A stretch of DNA of 64,000 nt from Sorghum bicolor (GCF_000003195.3 NC_012872.2:930001-994000); one strand, 5' to 3'; numbered from the stretch's first letter, positions 35,671 through 49,424 are shown. The notes: generated by a model not told the origin, from the sequence alone. Translations and numbers: made by a program.

Positions 35671-38600
35671 ATGGAGGGGAAGAGCGTGGTGATGTCGGCG
35701 CTCGGGATCGGGATCGGGGTCGGCGTCGGCCTGGGCCTCGCGTCCGCGCCCTGGGCCGGCGCCTCCGCCTCCTCCAGGGCCGCGGGGGTCACCGTCGAAC
35801 GGGTGGAGCAGGACCTCCGCCGCCTCCTCGTCGACGGCAGCAACAGCAAGGTCACCTTCGACGAGTTCCCCTACTACCTCAGGTCTAGTTTCCTCCACCG
35901 TCCTTTTCCTTCTTCTGTACGTAGTACGTGCTCCTCCTCCATCGATTCTGCTGCTTTCTGTTCTGCACCAAGGAAAGGAAAACAAAACAACAGCGACACG
36001 AACGCCAGTTCCTCAGAGTTCCTTTCATCAGACCAGACTCTGCTCCAGCCTCCAGCTGCTGCGTCGTCACCTTGCCTGCTTCGGATCTGTCTGTTGATGC
36101 ACTTTTCTTCCCTTTTTTTTAACCCTGTGATGTGATGTGCATGCTACATGAGACGAGCTGACGAGTGTTCTCTGAATCAGAGAGAAAAAAAGCAACTTGG
36201 ATAATTAAAAAGTAGGAAAGGTGTGTGTGATCTTCAGGCTCAGGGTCAGGGGTCAGCAGAGGAACTCCGGCTTCGGTCGCTGTCGATGAACAAAACGATC
36301 CGTATACCTTTTTTCCGATTTCTGCGTTCATAGGACAAGACAAACCGATAGATTTTTGGAGGAAAACAAACAGATCTCGCAGGTGCTTTCTGCTTTGGTG
36401 CAATCAGAATATCAGATGGCTGCAACGAAAGGTGGTGACAGAAATCGTTCTGGAAAAAAAAAATAGAACAGTTTTTCTGTGTTTCAATATTTTCCCACTT
36501 TATTTAGGCATCATCAGTTTACTAATGCTTAAAAAACTAAATTGATTGTGTGTCTGATCTGATCATGTCTGAATGACGGGATGCACTGCATCTGCATGCT
36601 GTGAGCTCTGTATTTTTGCTCCATTCCCTTTGGTGTGCACCACACTTGCCCTTTTATACTCATCTTCTTCTCCGATCCTAATTCGCAGTGAGCAAACACG
36701 TGTTGTGCTGACAAGCGCTGCGTACGTTCACTTGAAGCAAGCAGAGATTTCAAAGTACACCAGGAATCTTGCTCCAGCCAGTCGCGCAATCCTGCTGTCA
36801 GGTCCTGCAGGTACAGTATCATCTTCGATTGGAACTCGTTCAGACAGTTTATTTATGCATCACTGAACTAAGACCCAAGGTCCTGTCTTGAAGAGCTCTA
36901 CCAGCAGATGCTTGCCAGAGCGCTTGCCCACTATTTTCAAGCGAAGTTGCTGTTGCTAGATCCTACTGATTTTCTTATAAAGGTCAGTTTGGCCAAAACG
37001 TTCTCCCTTTGTTCACAGATTATGTTGATCTTGTAACCAAGTGTCCTTGCTTACAGATCCATAGCAAATATGGCACTGGTGGCAGTACAGAGAAGGTAAG
37101 GCCTTTAAACATTCTGACTCTCTGAGGTTACCTTATCTTGTGACTCATTTCCCATAGCATCATTCAGGTGTAGTTACTATTAAAACTGCTGGTGCGTTCA
37201 GTTTGCTTGTCGTTGCTATGACAGCGTAATATGTCTGCTGCATATTGTTGCCAAGCTTGATCTTTCTGGTGCTTCACAGATTCTCATGCCTTGATTAATT
37301 GCTAACACAGGAGCATTTTTTTTCTTCTTCTCAGACGTTTAAAAGATCAATCTCCGAGACGACGCTTGAACGTGTGTCGGGATTGCTTGGATCTCTTTCA
37401 ATTATTTCACAAAAGGAACAGCCCAAAGGTGACACCTGGGCATTTAGTAAATACTGTTCACCTCTTCATTGTACTGCAGTATTTGGCTTGGTCCTCTAGT
37501 AGTCTACCTCAGGTTTTCAACTGAATGTGTAATACAGCATCAGTGTTCGACAGTTCACATAGACCTCTAGATACCATCTCCTTGGGCAAGATGATAATCT
37601 ATTCTAATTACTGACTTCACAAATTCCATACCTGAAATAAATGGAACCATCCCATTCCTGTTGTTGTTCTTAGTTAAGTGAGAACCTGATTGTTTAGAGA
37701 GAGAAAGGGATGTACATGTTTCTCCTCTGACATAATCTGTTCCTGCCATGTGTCGATTTTGAAATTTGGTTTGACTTGAAGTCTGTTAGCTGCCATTTAT
37801 TCTGAATGTTACAGAAAAAAGACCCTCTTCCAGTGTAAAACTTCACTTGCATGTATGTTACTGAAGAATACAATAACTGAATGATATTCTTTTAGTTTAT
37901 AAATGCAGCTGCATATTTGTTAACTTACTTGGTTTTTTTTTCAGGAACTATACGTAGACAAAGCAGCATGACGGATGTCAAATTAAGGTGCGAGAATAGC
38001 AGACCTTTGTGTATTCTTGAAAAAAAAACTAGGCTTTGGTGAGCTTATTACAGAAACTACAATGCATTTACTGTTTCTTGTATGCACTTCTCTATGCAAT
38101 TCCAGGAGCTCTGAAAGTATGACCAACTTACCAAAGCTCAGAAGAAATGCATCTACTTCCTCTGATATGAGTAGCATGGCTTCGCAAGGACCTTCAACTA
38201 ATACAGGTAGATGTTCTTTTGAAACACTTATAGTGGCACATGATTAAGAATTCATGTCATTGGGTAATATTCTTAGTTTTCCTGGTTGCTATTTATGAGC
38301 AAACTGCAAGAAACAGAACTATTAGCATTAGATTGGGCCTTTTTTTAAGAAAAATACCTCTTCAATATTGCGGCCCACGCACATTGTAAAGATTTTGTTC
38401 ACATTTTTTTTCTGGAGATAACACCGTGTATGCAAATCTCTACAACTAAAAATTATGGAAAGGACCCATCTACCACACCCATGGTGAAGCCACAACTCTC
38501 ATCCCTTTTAGCCATGATAGGCTATCCCATCAACCTAGGCCCCACTCACTCATGCATGCAAAATTGTTTTAGCGAATTAAAAAAGTCATAACTTTTAAAC

Positions 38601-41600
38601 CGAGGATATAAATTAAATTTCGATTGAACCATTAAATTTCTCATAACAAATTCTTCAAAACAAGATCACACATGGATATATTTAGATAAAATTTTATTAA
38701 TTAATATTTATCTCTAAAACTTAAAATTATGGAGAGGACCCATCCACAATTTTAATCCCTTTGGTGGTCTTTTTTACTGCGCGATGACACGCTATCCCAT
38801 CAACCTAGGCCTCACTCACTTATGCATGCAAAATTGTTTTAGCGACTCTCTACAACTAAAAATTTTATTAATGAATATTTTATTAAGTAGAAACAATATT
38901 CTAGGTTCAACAGACAATGTTCTGTCTTTGTAAAAAAAGTTATCGATTTAGAAGAATAGTATTTTGGTTTTAGGTTTATGAAACTGATTACAATATACAT
39001 AAAAATACATAAATACATGACATAGATAAAAAAAATAAAAAAAATCTATAGTAAAAAGCATAAGAAAAAAAATAAAAACACAAAATAGAGAAAATTTTTA
39101 AATAATGTCAAAGGGTTACTTTTTAAATATCATAAATATATTTATATAACATTAATATCACTAAATACATCATAAAACATCATTAAATATATTATAAAAC
39201 ATCACATCTATTATAGATTACATGTATACTAAGTGAACACCGTAAGAAACATCATAGAACATCACATATATATTACGTAAACATGACATAACACAATATA
39301 GAACACTAAATATATACTACATATATATCACATATATATAGAAAATAAAAATAAAATTACTAAGAAAAAAATATAAAAACAGACATAATTAACAAATGAT
39401 AAAAAGTGCATAGAGCAAATAAAATTAATGAATAAATTAATAAAAAATAAAATTACTAAGAAAAAAAATATAAAAACAGACATAATTAACAAATGATAAA
39501 AAGTGCATAGAGCAAATAAAATAATGAATAATTTAAATAAGGATAAAAATAAGATTAAAAGGAAATAAAATATAAAATAAGGATGAAGAAACATAGAAAA
39601 TCTGAAAAGAAAAAAGAAAAACAAATAGAAGCAAGGAAGAACAATAAAAATAAAACCAAAAGAAAAAGGAAATAAAAGGTAAAATTAAAACAAGAAAAGA
39701 ATAAGGAAAGGACAGAAAATAAAATAAAATCGAAAAACAAAAACTGAAAAGAAATGAAAAAGGAAGAATATAGACAGAAAAAATAAAATAACAATGAAGA
39801 AACATAGAGTATGTGGATTTTAAAATCCGTAACAACGTACGGGCATTAACCTAGTAGATGAAAATAAGCAAACAAGAATATCTGGAGTGAATAAGCTTGG
39901 AGGAAACATACAAGTTGTCGCAGCTGTTACCTTCGTAATTCTTGTTGGAATGTCTATTTCATTTATAAATCTTTTCTGTTCTCATGGTCATGTTTGATAA
40001 TCAATGCAGCTCCTCTTAGACGCACAAGCAGTTGGAATTTTGATGAGAAAATTTTAGTGCAAGCGTTGTACAAGGTTCTGCATTCAGTGTCAAAGAAGTA
40101 CCCAGTTGTACTCTATATAAGAGATGTTGAGAAGTTTCTTCACAAGTCCCCAAAAATGTATCTCCTGTTTGAAAAACTACTAGACAAGCTTGAAGGGCCA
40201 GTGTTAGTCCTCGGATCAAGGATTGTAGATATGGACAGTGATGAGGAGTTAGATGACAGATTGACTGTTCTGTTCCCATATAATATAGAAATCAAGCCAC
40301 CTGAAAACGAAAACCACCTTGTAAGTTGGAACTCCCAATTAGAAGAAGACATGAAGATGATTCAGTTTCAAGATAACCGAAATCATATTATGGAAGTCCT
40401 TGCAGAAAATGATCTTGAATGTGATGATTTAGGCTCGATTTGCCTATCTGATACTATGTGCCTTAGTAAGTATATAGAAGAGATTGTGGTGTCTGCGGTT
40501 TCATATCACTTGATGAATAACAGAGATCCAGAGTACCGAAATGGGAAATTAGTTCTATCCACAAAGAGGTTAGCAGATTAAGATAGTTCTCTGTAAATAT
40601 TTTCTTCTCTTCCTCGGTTTATGACTCTTTCATGGCACAGCTTGTCCCACGCATTGGAAATTTTTCAAGGCAACAAGATGGGCGATAAGGACAGCATGAA
40701 ATTGGAAGTGACGGATGGTGCTTTAAAGGTATGTTCAATTAATGTTATCCTTGTCGATTGTAATATTATAATTAATCCAGATATACAATACTAGGTACAC
40801 ATAAGTTGATGAAAAAGACCATTGTTTACTCTTGTAATGACTTATGCTACATATACTGCTAAATATATAAATGGTGATAAAAAAGTGTTACTCTTAATGC
40901 TACATTATGAGGTTTGGTTATCTGGTTTCCCTGTGTGTCCAAGAAGACTACTAGATTCCCAAAGATGTTATAACAAATTTTGCTTATTAACTCATATGGA
41001 AAGATGGCCACTGGTAACATCAAAACAATGACATTCAGATTGATACTGAGAAAGTTATAATAGTGCAACCGATGTTTGGAATGATATGGCACAGATGATC
41101 TAAAATATTTTACTATTTAAAATTTACTATGAAGACTGATTTCCCTAGATATTCACGTTTCACTTGTCTCGGAAACATTTAAAATTGTACGTATTCACAT
41201 ATCATAATCAAATGTATAGGCTGCTGAAAAGGCAATTGCTCCAGCCACTGCAAAATCAGAAACAAAACCTGCAACGTTGCTGCCACCAGTTCGACCTCCG
41301 GCTGGTGCTGCTGCTGCTGCTCCCTCCAGTGCCCCTGCTCCTAGAGTTGAGAGCAAAACAGAACCGGAGAAGAAGGATAATCCACCTCCAGTTGCAAAAG
41401 CACTGGTAATGTTATTCTAGTTGCATCTTTCATAAAATAGTTTTCTATGCATGCCCTAGAGGAACTAATTTACCAATTGCCAGTCTGTAACTTGTAATTT
41501 CATTCGTGCTGTATTAGGAAGTGCCACCAGATAATGAGTTTGAAAAGCGCATTAGACCAGAAGTGATACCTGCTAATGAAATTGGAGTTTCATTTGATGA

Positions 41601-42995
41601 TATTGGTGCCTTGGATGATATCAAAGAATCCCTTCATGAGCTTGTCATGCTGCCTCTTAGACGACCTGACCTCTTCAAAGGCGGTCTTCTTAAGCCCTGC
41701 AGAGGTATATTACTTTTTGGTCCTCCAGGAACCGGCAAGACTATGCTTGCCAAGGCCATAGCAAATGAAGCTCAAGCAAGTTTTATAAATGTCTCTATGT
41801 CGACTATCACATCAAAGTGGTTTGGTGAAGACGAAAAGAATGTTCGAGCATTGTTCACATTAGCTGCTAAAGTATCACCAACCATCATCTTTGTCGATGA
41901 AGTTGATAGCATGCTTGGGCAGCGGAACAGAGCTGGAGAGCACGAGGCAATGAGAAAGATCAAGAATGAATTTATGACACACTGGGATGGACTCTTGTCA
42001 AGACCAGATCAGAGAATTCTTGTTCTTGCTGCGACTAACCGGCCTTTTGATCTTGATGAGGCTATCATCCGTAGGTTCGAGCGAAGGTTTGTATATTTTC
42101 CCCAAGATGCTAGTAACATCTATGAAGCCCTCAGTTTGTTCCTGAGTTGTGTTTCTTTTTTTTGACTGAAGTGTTCGCTTTGTTGAACAGAATCATGGTA
42201 GGTCTGCCATCCATGGAAAGTCGGGAACTCATAATGCGGCGACTTTTGTCAAAGGAGAAAGTTGATGAAGGGCTGGACTATAAGGAGCTAGCAACCATGA
42301 CAGAAGGATATAGTGGAAGTGATCTCAAGGTCAGTAGCATGAAACATGAATGCAAACACATGCGCCACCCTGCACACCCAAAAATGAAAAACGAAGACAC
42401 CATGCTCAACTTCGATTTATTTTTCTGAGAATACGCAAGAGAGCTGTGTCTTTGTATAAGTAAAGATCAATTCTGCTCAACCCTGAATTCTTCTTTAACA
42501 GAACCTGTGCACGACGGCAGCATATCGCCCTGTGAGGGAGCTAATCCAGAGGGAAAGAAAGAAGGAGCTGGTAATCAAACCAAACCACCAGTATCTTAAG
42601 AATTTAATTCATGATGATTTTTTTGAATGAATTCACTATGTAAGCTTCATCTTCAATGTCTTCAGGAGAAGATGAAGCGTGAAAAAGGAAAAACTCCATC
42701 GGATCTTCCAGAGAAGAAAGAAAAGGAGGAGACCATCATTCTAAGGCCGCTGAACATGACAGATCTGAAGGAAGCGAAGAACCAGGTAAAACGATGTGGA
42801 AGAAGATTAACACTTCTCAACTTGAAAAATAAACTAATGGCAGTTCAAAGTTGTTAATACTCTGTAAACCATCAAATTCAGGTGGCTGCAAGTTTCGCTG
42901 CGGAAGGCGCCATAATGAGCGAGCTGAGGCAATGGAACGAGTTGTATGGTGAAGGAGGCTCCAGAAAGAAGCAGCAATTGACATACTTCCTCTGA
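35671..42995 (+). CDS. AAA-family ATPase with N-terminal hydrophobic segment (DAA1-like)
   Basis: Fifteen exons join in phase to 848 codons: 35671-35882, 36689-36810, 36894-36982, 37057-37095, 37335-37428, 37945-37987, 38106-38206, 40010-40568, 40641-40728, 41220-41405, 41518-42086, 42191-42329, 42502-42570, 42666-42785 and 42882-42995. Residues 6-30 are a Gly-rich hydrophobic stretch that may anchor the protein. Residues about 100-420 form a degenerate AAA-like region (ILLSGPAELYQQ, no Lys of Walker A). A Pro/Ala linker follows (about 450-510), then a full AAA module with Walker A GPPGTGKT near 579-586, Walker B IIFVDEVD near 634-641, sensor TNRPFDLDEA and arginine finger RRFERR. The C-terminus is helical and ends LTYFL. 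It belongs to the plant group of large AAA ATPases related to spastin/Msp1 (the Arabidopsis DAA1 type). The substrate is unknown. Intron 7 carries a Helitron. Confidence 0.9.
38437..39854 (+). mobile_element. Non-autonomous Helitron in intron 7 of the AAA-ATPase gene
   Basis: The 1418-bp element begins TCTCTACAACTA after an A (38436). It ends with the hairpin CCGTAACAACGTACGG (39827-39842), then twelve bases ending CTAG, followed by T (39855). This is the textbook Helitron layout with insertion between A and T and no target duplication. The interior is extremely A-rich (about 39000-39800), contains two copies of the left-end region (GGACCCATC...CCATCAACCTAGGCC near 38460 and 38730), and encodes no Rep/helicase. 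Confidence 0.8.
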
Positions 42996-44106
42996 GCAAC
43001 ATGAACATCACACGCAAAAAATGTATGGACATAATTTGCAAAAGTAGAGTAGAGCACAAAATAGCCATGAGGAAAATAGGCCGAACATGTATAAGAACAT
43101 AAGAAACGGGGAGTGTTAGGGGACAAGAGTTCAGGCCGTAAAATCCAGTTTCTGGTGTAGGACAAGGAAGAACAATTTTTATCTCCACCTAAATTCCAGT
43201 TTGCCTGTGCTGGTTGTTGTATTACACTCTAATAATGAATCTGCAGTGCAGATTGCTCTTTTTTCGTTGTTTTCTCTTTGCCTGGTCGCATCATCCTTTT
43301 GTATAGGTATAAACTGGTAGGTTGTGGCTAGCAGCGAAAGGTTTACGTAGCAGCTTATATCTATATAATGTAAGCAACTTCTTGTGCATGTGGATGCGTG
43401 AGGTCAAACAAAACCTAGAGCACATGAGTCCTTTTCTGTTTGTTTTAACACAGGTGCAGTACAGATGCGTGAGGTCTCTTTGCTCTCTCTCATTTTCTGA
43501 ACTTTACTCTCTATATATGGCTTGCTTTGCTGGCAAAGGCAACAGCAAGCATATATGCGACTATAAGCAAATGGACACAATTGATTCTTCAAAGCATACA
43601 TTTATCAAAGAGTTCAAGAGACTTTCATGTTGCCATACTGTTCCCCAGAACAGCAGAAACAGAGTGTAACGGAAAGAGCTTCTCACGAAACATGTTTCTG
43701 CTGCTTGACTGGAAGTTACAATTGCCCAAACTGCCTAGCTAACCAGTCTTTTTACCCATCAAAACAACCAAACCAAGCATTTGTTACCTAAGCTCAGCAA
43801 AAGACCATAAATATCATCAAATTCCAAACTGCATTGATAAGTAGCAAAAACAGTGTCACAGGTACAGTCTGCGCTCGACGTCTACAACACAGATCAAAAT
43901 CAAACAGCACTACCGGAAATTCGGCTACACCCATGAAGGGCAAAGCTAGCAATTCGGCTACACCCATCAAAACCAAACAACAAAGCAGCCATACACAACA
44001 TAATGCATAGGCCATAGTGGTGCTCACACCCACAAGTGCTGCCTCCTGAGAAACTCGAACCGATTGCTAGCATTCCCTACTAGGAGCAACCTTGCATCAC
44101 TTGCTT
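42996..44106. other. Convergent 3' flanks
   Basis: The 3'-UTRs of the AAA gene (AATAAT-type signal near 43231) and the reticulon gene face each other here. A 19-base word AATTCGGCTACACCCATCA.. occurs twice at about 43919 and 43952. No further gene is seen. Confidence 0.5.
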
Positions 44107-45921
44107 CTAGTGCTTCTTGTCTTTCGCAGGACCCCTTGGTACTTTGCTCAGAACCTTCTCATCAAACACAGCGTACTGCTTCTTAATCTCAATCCACCCC
44201 TTCTCGCCATACGAGTCAATGTGATCCTCATACTTCTCATACAGCACAGGTACTGTGTGCAGCACCACAAAGACTGTTTTGCACAAGAGGAAGACGATCC
44301 AGTGTCAGCCAATCAGATACATGGAAGAGGGGTTAAAAACAAGGTTTTCTCTAAGTTGCTTGGATCACTTACCAATGTAAACCAAGGTCAAGAAGTTGCA
44401 GCAACTTCCAAGAACAGAAAGGAACCAAAACCCAGCAATAACCTAATTTGTCCAATAGAGAAACAAAATGAGACAAGTGTAGGTTGCTGTACGATCAATT
44501 GTTCATCATAGGCAATAACATAGTAGTTAGTAGACAACTAGACATACCATTAGGAACTTCTTTATGTCCCGGCCAAGAGCAATCTGGCGGAGATTGGCAA
44601 AGGCCCTGTTGATCTCATAACGAGTGGATAGCGCAATGTTGACAACTAAATCTTCAGGAATGATCACCTCTGGGATCTTAGGGGGAGCCCTGAATTAATG
44701 GGCAGAATTTCACATCATGAAGTTAGTCTATGCACACATAACTGGCAAAGAACAAACTTGCATCTTGTATAAGTTTGAGCAATTTATGATACTGAGGTGA
44801 CATCTTACTTGTGGATAAACGATGAAGCGTTAGACCAGAGAAAGAGAACACCCAGAGAGAATATGAGACCGTGGCAAACAAAAGTAAGAAGATGGTAGCC
44901 AAGCAATTCAAATAGGATCCAGATTGCTGTGGCACCACCAAGTACTCCAGCAGAGATGTTCCTGTTCCTCCACAGGAACACATCAGCAGCTGCAAAATAG
45001 AGAACAGTAATGAGTTCGGTAGGTACAACAATGACAGAAGATCATCAGGTATTTAGGTCTCACAATTCCCATTACACCAATCAAGTTAAGACAGGAGAAT
45101 ATCAGCTGTAGACACAGACCAATGAGCAAATAGTGCGCTTGTTGTCATTTGTTTAGAATAAAGATGTATAATTAGGCACAACAACACAGTACAAGCATCA
45201 CAATCACTCCAAAGGAAGTCCTTCCGTTTCAGAGTAGACAAGGTAGTATCAAGCAGCTCCAATGAAATGCCATTTGTTGAGATAATAAACATAAGGTAAA
45301 GTGATACAGATCAAGTACGGACGTGCAACGACTTGCATTGATCAAATTTGTAGCAAGCATAGAGTAACCAAGCATACTAGTCGCCTCCACTTGTCAAGGA
45401 CAAGTAAGATCCCAATCTGTGGGACTGCGCTGGCCGATCTAAACGACCAATTCCTAAAACCTTAGCTAGCCCCATTCCATAAAACGTAAGCAATCAGATC
45501 TACCAATCCGCAACCCAAGCACCTCAGCGCAGCCCACACAGATCCCCCACGAGCCCAGATCCGATCTAACGATTTCAAGCCAAAAAAGCAAGCAGCGTTC
45601 AGAGCGGGTGAGAAACAGAGCCATACGCTTGCCACCACCGAGGGCCTTGTGGATGGGCTGCTCGCGGCCGAAGAGGCGGAACACCTTCGCCTTGGCCTCG
45701 GCGGCCGCCGTGGCGGCGGAGTCGGAGAAGGAGGTCTGCTTGACCTCGTCGGCGGGCGGCGCCGAGGGGCGGGGCCGCTCGTCGTTGTCCGAGTCCGAGG
45801 ACGACGAGGAGTCGCCCTTGCCGCCGCCGCCGACGTGGAGCTTGTCGGCGAGCTTCTCCATCAGCGACTCGTGCTTGGGGCTCGCGCCGCCTTCCTCGTG
45901 CGGCTGCGACTGCTCCGCCAT
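44107..45921 (-). CDS. Reticulon-like protein B (RTNLB)
   Basis: Five exons in phase, 285 codons: 45921-45627, 44989-44809, 44689-44548, 44442-44373 and 44273-44107. The first about 95 residues are a cytosolic, Ser/Asp-rich head. The reticulon homology domain starts at [19 protein letters not shown] and has two long hydrophobic hairpins: one after [18 protein letters not shown], and a second starting near [20 protein letters not shown]. It continues [15 protein letters not shown] and ends KDKKH, which fits a KxKxx-type dilysine ER-retrieval signal. Such proteins bend ER tubules and line desmotubules. The start at 45921 (MAEQ) is preferred over an in-frame ATG at 45963 because it matches the usual N-terminus. 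A TATA-like CTTATAAAAT lies on the minus strand at about 46027-46036. Confidence 0.92.
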
Positions 45922-46026
45922 GCTGGAAACCCTCGCGCTCGCGGTGATTGCTGCGGGGGACACGGGAAAGGCGGAGGAGGCGTGGAGGAGAAATGGGGGA
46001 GATCTGGTCTTCCTTCGTGCGCTGGG

Positions 46027-46036
46027 ATTTTATAAG
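46027..46036 (-). promoter_or_regulatory. Candidate TATA box of the reticulon gene
   Basis: The minus strand reads GCTTATAAAATCC about 105 bases upstream of the start codon. Confidence 0.5.
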
Positions 46037-47484
46037 CGCGCAAGGGGTTTAGGGCTGGTGGCGAAATCAGGGGCGTCAGATTTGGATTGGACGGTGGAAA
46101 TGGAGCGAGTGGGGTTTGGTTCGGTCTGGACGACTGGACGGCGGAATGCTTTCGGTGCTCCAATCGGAGAGAGTAACGCTTGGTGTACACGGATTTGTTC
46201 GATTTTGATGGAGGGGAAAAACATATCAGGCCCCATGTGTCTCATTTTCATGAACCATGTGTCGGGAGTTAGAAATAGATCTAATGTATTTTTTGTATGT
46301 GTTTAGAAATTTCAAATTGACTTGGAATTTAGAACGAAGGGGTAGTAGCTAATTTCTTTTGGTCTAGGTACCACTACTGTTCGGAGGAATGTACTGCGAT
46401 ATTGCAAGCACACCATTGTTGGCATTTTTTTGGAACGTGCGAAATGTTCTTGTTTCCTGCATTTTTCATGTGAAAATGATCTGGTTTCTGTGAATTCCTG
46501 TGTGATTCCTATAAAATTCCTACGTCCCAAATGGGCCTTAGAAATATTGCAAGGTATAAAAATATGACCAGTTTAGTCACTGTATCTTGGAACCACAACA
46601 AAATGATTCCATGTAAGTTAAGAGAAAGATGTAAAACCATTTTCCAATTGGACAAAGGAACAGACGCAATGGCGGCAAGGGCCTTAGAAATATTGCTTTT
46701 CTCATTGTACTAGGTAAATCATATTTATTCTTGCTTTCTGTAGGTTTTGTAGTGCTTTTTGGTATTAGCTAGCTTCGTGCGGAACAATGAACAACTGGCA
46801 AGTGACTTCATCTCATAATAATGCATACCACAACAAACACTATACATCCTACAAGTTGAAGCAAAAAAAAATCCCTACTAATCTAGTTCAAAAAATGTTA
46901 AATTCCCATGTCAAAGCACACAAGTACTACCTTCTTTTATGAATTGTACCAACATGCATTTGATTGCCATATTAAAACTATGAAGACTTTCTTATTTTTT
47001 TAGCTGAGAATTATCCCTGCCGTGTTGCTTTAGAGCTTAGGAGAAATCATGAGCATCATTGCATTGCATCAAATCTTATATTTGTCTTTAAAAAAAGAGT
47101 AAAACAGCAAGCGCTGGGGTGCACAAGCAATGGTACGTGCAGCAGAAACACGGAGGTGGCGTTAACCGTGGAAAGGTGGGCGGGATCAACGTGGAGGGGG
47201 CACCCCCAATCACACCTGCGCCACTAACCTTTCCTGCTGGACTGGGGCCCGCAAATACAGTAATACTACTCGGAATCTCTTCGCCGTTTTGAATCAGCGA
47301 ACGCCGAGACGATTCCCGGTGGGCCCCGCGGGGTAAAAATCCGTATCTTTGGGTACTCGATGATTTCAGCCATCGTCCTTTTTTCTTTTTTCTTCTTTTT
47401 TACCGCATAAATAGCACGCTTGCTTGTTTGGATCGAGCAATCGCGGGAAAGGCGGGAAATATATATGAACAAACCGATGCCAAT

Positions 47485-47649
47485 TTGCTGTTAATTCATT
47501 TGTGATGCACTTGTTTATTGGTAAATTTGGAATTGTTATTTGGCTGCTTGATTGTGGTCACTATGTTTGCTGTGAATTCATTTTGTGAGTGCACTTGTTT
47601 ATTGGTAATTTGGAATTGTTATTTGGCTGCTTGATTGTGGTCACTATGT
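47485..47649. repeat. Tandem duplication of an about 82-bp unit
   Basis: TTTGCTGT(T/G)AATTCATTT... through GGTCACTATG occurs twice in direct succession (47485-47565 and 47566-47649) with only small differences. Non-coding and probably recent. Confidence 0.9.
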
Positions 47650-47781
47650 TTACATCTACGCATAAACTTTTTGTTTGGAAATTCCGATGCAAGCTATCAA
47701 CCACTCTTCTCGGTTCCAAAACTTCTTACACAAGTAGATTTACTTTCACTATTGTTGGGGCGTAGATGTATTTTAGTTTTA

Positions 47782-48118
47782 GGGTCTGTTTAGATTGGAG
47801 ATGAAAATTTTTTGATGTCACGTCCGGAAGGATGTCGGGAGAGGTTTTTACAAACTAATAAAAAAACAAATTACATAGCTCGTCGGGAAACTGCAAGACA
47901 AATCTATTAAGTATAATTAATCTGTCATGAGCACATGTGGGTTACTGTAGCACTTAAGGCTAATCATAGAGTAACTAGGCTTAAAAGATTCGTCTCGCGA
48001 TTTTCAACCAAACTGTGTAATTAGTTTATTTTTTTATGTACATTTAATGTTCAATGCATGTGTCTAAAGATTCGATGGAATGGATGAAAAAAATTTGGGT
48101 GGGAAACTAAACAGGGCC
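47782..48118. mobile_element. GGCCTTGTTTAG-family MITE, long variant
   Basis: GGTCTGTTTAGATTGG and AAACTAAACAGGGCC ends, with TTA on both sides. It contains ACTAGGCTTAAAAGATTCG. At 337 bp it is longer than the other copies. Confidence 0.8.
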
Positions 48119-48149
48119 TTAGAATATAAACTACCCTCTCATATACACT

Positions 48150-48508
48150 TAGAGCATCTCTATGAGTTTGGTAAAATAACTTCCTATCTCGATTCTTTAG
48201 CAAAAAAGAAAAAAGTCTCCTCCAATAATTTGGTAAAATAGATAATTAAAAATAAAAAGTTATCAAATATACTTCTCAACTCATAAGTTTACAAAGTGGA
48301 AAGAACTTCCTATTCCCTCTAGTAAAAGGTATAATCGGCTCTAGTTTAAAATTTACAACAAATAAATATGGACCCTACTATAAATTTTAAATATAGAAAG
48401 CTATTATAGATTACTGTTGGAGAAGAATAAAATTTAAAGATGTTTTTTTTATTAACTTGCTAGATCTATTAGTTTAGCAAATAATTATACTAAACTCCTA
48501 GAGATGCT
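48150..48508. mobile_element. MITE with GAGCATCTC/GAGATGCTC ends
   Basis: GAGCATCTCTATGAG at the left and CTCCTAGAGATGCTC at the right bound AT-rich non-coding DNA rich in TTTGGTAAAATA. Confidence 0.7.
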
Positions 48509-48689
48509 CAGACCCCTTTATCATGTGTTGAGTTGGATGTGTTTGGTTTGAGGACCAAGTTGGATGGGATACCGTGATCCATAGATATTGAGATAAGGGT
48601 ATTCATGATGCACGTTTGGTTGGATAGATGGGATGAGCCATTTTTCTATTTGGTTGGAATGGGCGAAAGTGGATGGGATAAAATAGATC

Positions 48690-48915
48690 TGATTTTTTTT
48701 TGAATTTTAACATTGTAACACTTTTATTTTTATTTGGTAATTACTATTCAACTATGGACTAACTAGGCTCAAAAGATTCGGCTCGCAAATTATAGATAAA
48801 CTGTATAATTAATTATTTTTATCTATAATTAATTCTTATTATATGTGCCGCAAGATTCGATGTGACGAAAAATTTTGATTTTTTTAAAAATTTCTAGGGT
48901 GAACTAAACAAGGCC
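48690..48915. mobile_element. GGCCTTGTTTAG-family MITE, left end eroded
   Basis: The right end TGAACTAAACAAGGCC followed by TAA is intact. The interior has CTAACTAGGCTCAAAAGATT. The left end is not recognisable. Confidence 0.65.
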
Positions 48916-49181
48916 TAACTGCACCCTATAGCACGGATTCAAGGCGACCCCTGGCGGCGCTTGATTGCGAGCCGAGGGAGGGAAAGGGAAGACTGGAAGA
49001 GACCCTAGCTCTGATTCCGGCAGAAAAGGGCAAGAGGAAGTTGGGGGATGACAACTCGGGCCCCACGTGTCGTAGAGGCATGAGAGGGAGGCGGCTGGGG
49101 CCTGGAAGATTGGGCTTGCCTGCTGCCGTTGTTAGCAGGCCGATGGCCCAAGATTGGAAAGAGAGGAGGCGCAATTACTTA

Positions 49182-49424
49182 GGCCTTGTTTAGTTCACTC
49201 CGAAATTCAAAAACTTTTCAAGATTTTACGTCACATCAAATCTTATGGCACATGTATGAAGCACTAAATATAGAAGAAAACAAAAACTAATTGCACAGTT
49301 TGTCTGTAATTTACGAGACGAATCTTTTAAGCCTAATTCGTTTATAATTGGACAATATTTGCCACAAACAAACGAAAATGCTACAGTACCAAAATTCGAA
49401 ATCTTTTCGGAACTAAACAAGGCC
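49182..49424. mobile_element. GGCCTTGTTTAG-family MITE, intact
   Basis: GGCCTTGTTTAGTTC and GAACTAAACAAGGCC are perfect 15-bp ends of a 243-bp element flanked by TTA on both sides. This is the best reference copy in the window. Confidence 0.92.

Noticed and set aside
45922..45963. Upstream in-frame ATG of the reticulon gene
   Set aside because: It would add 14 residues not typical of the family and lies close to the putative transcript start; the downstream MAEQ start fits better.
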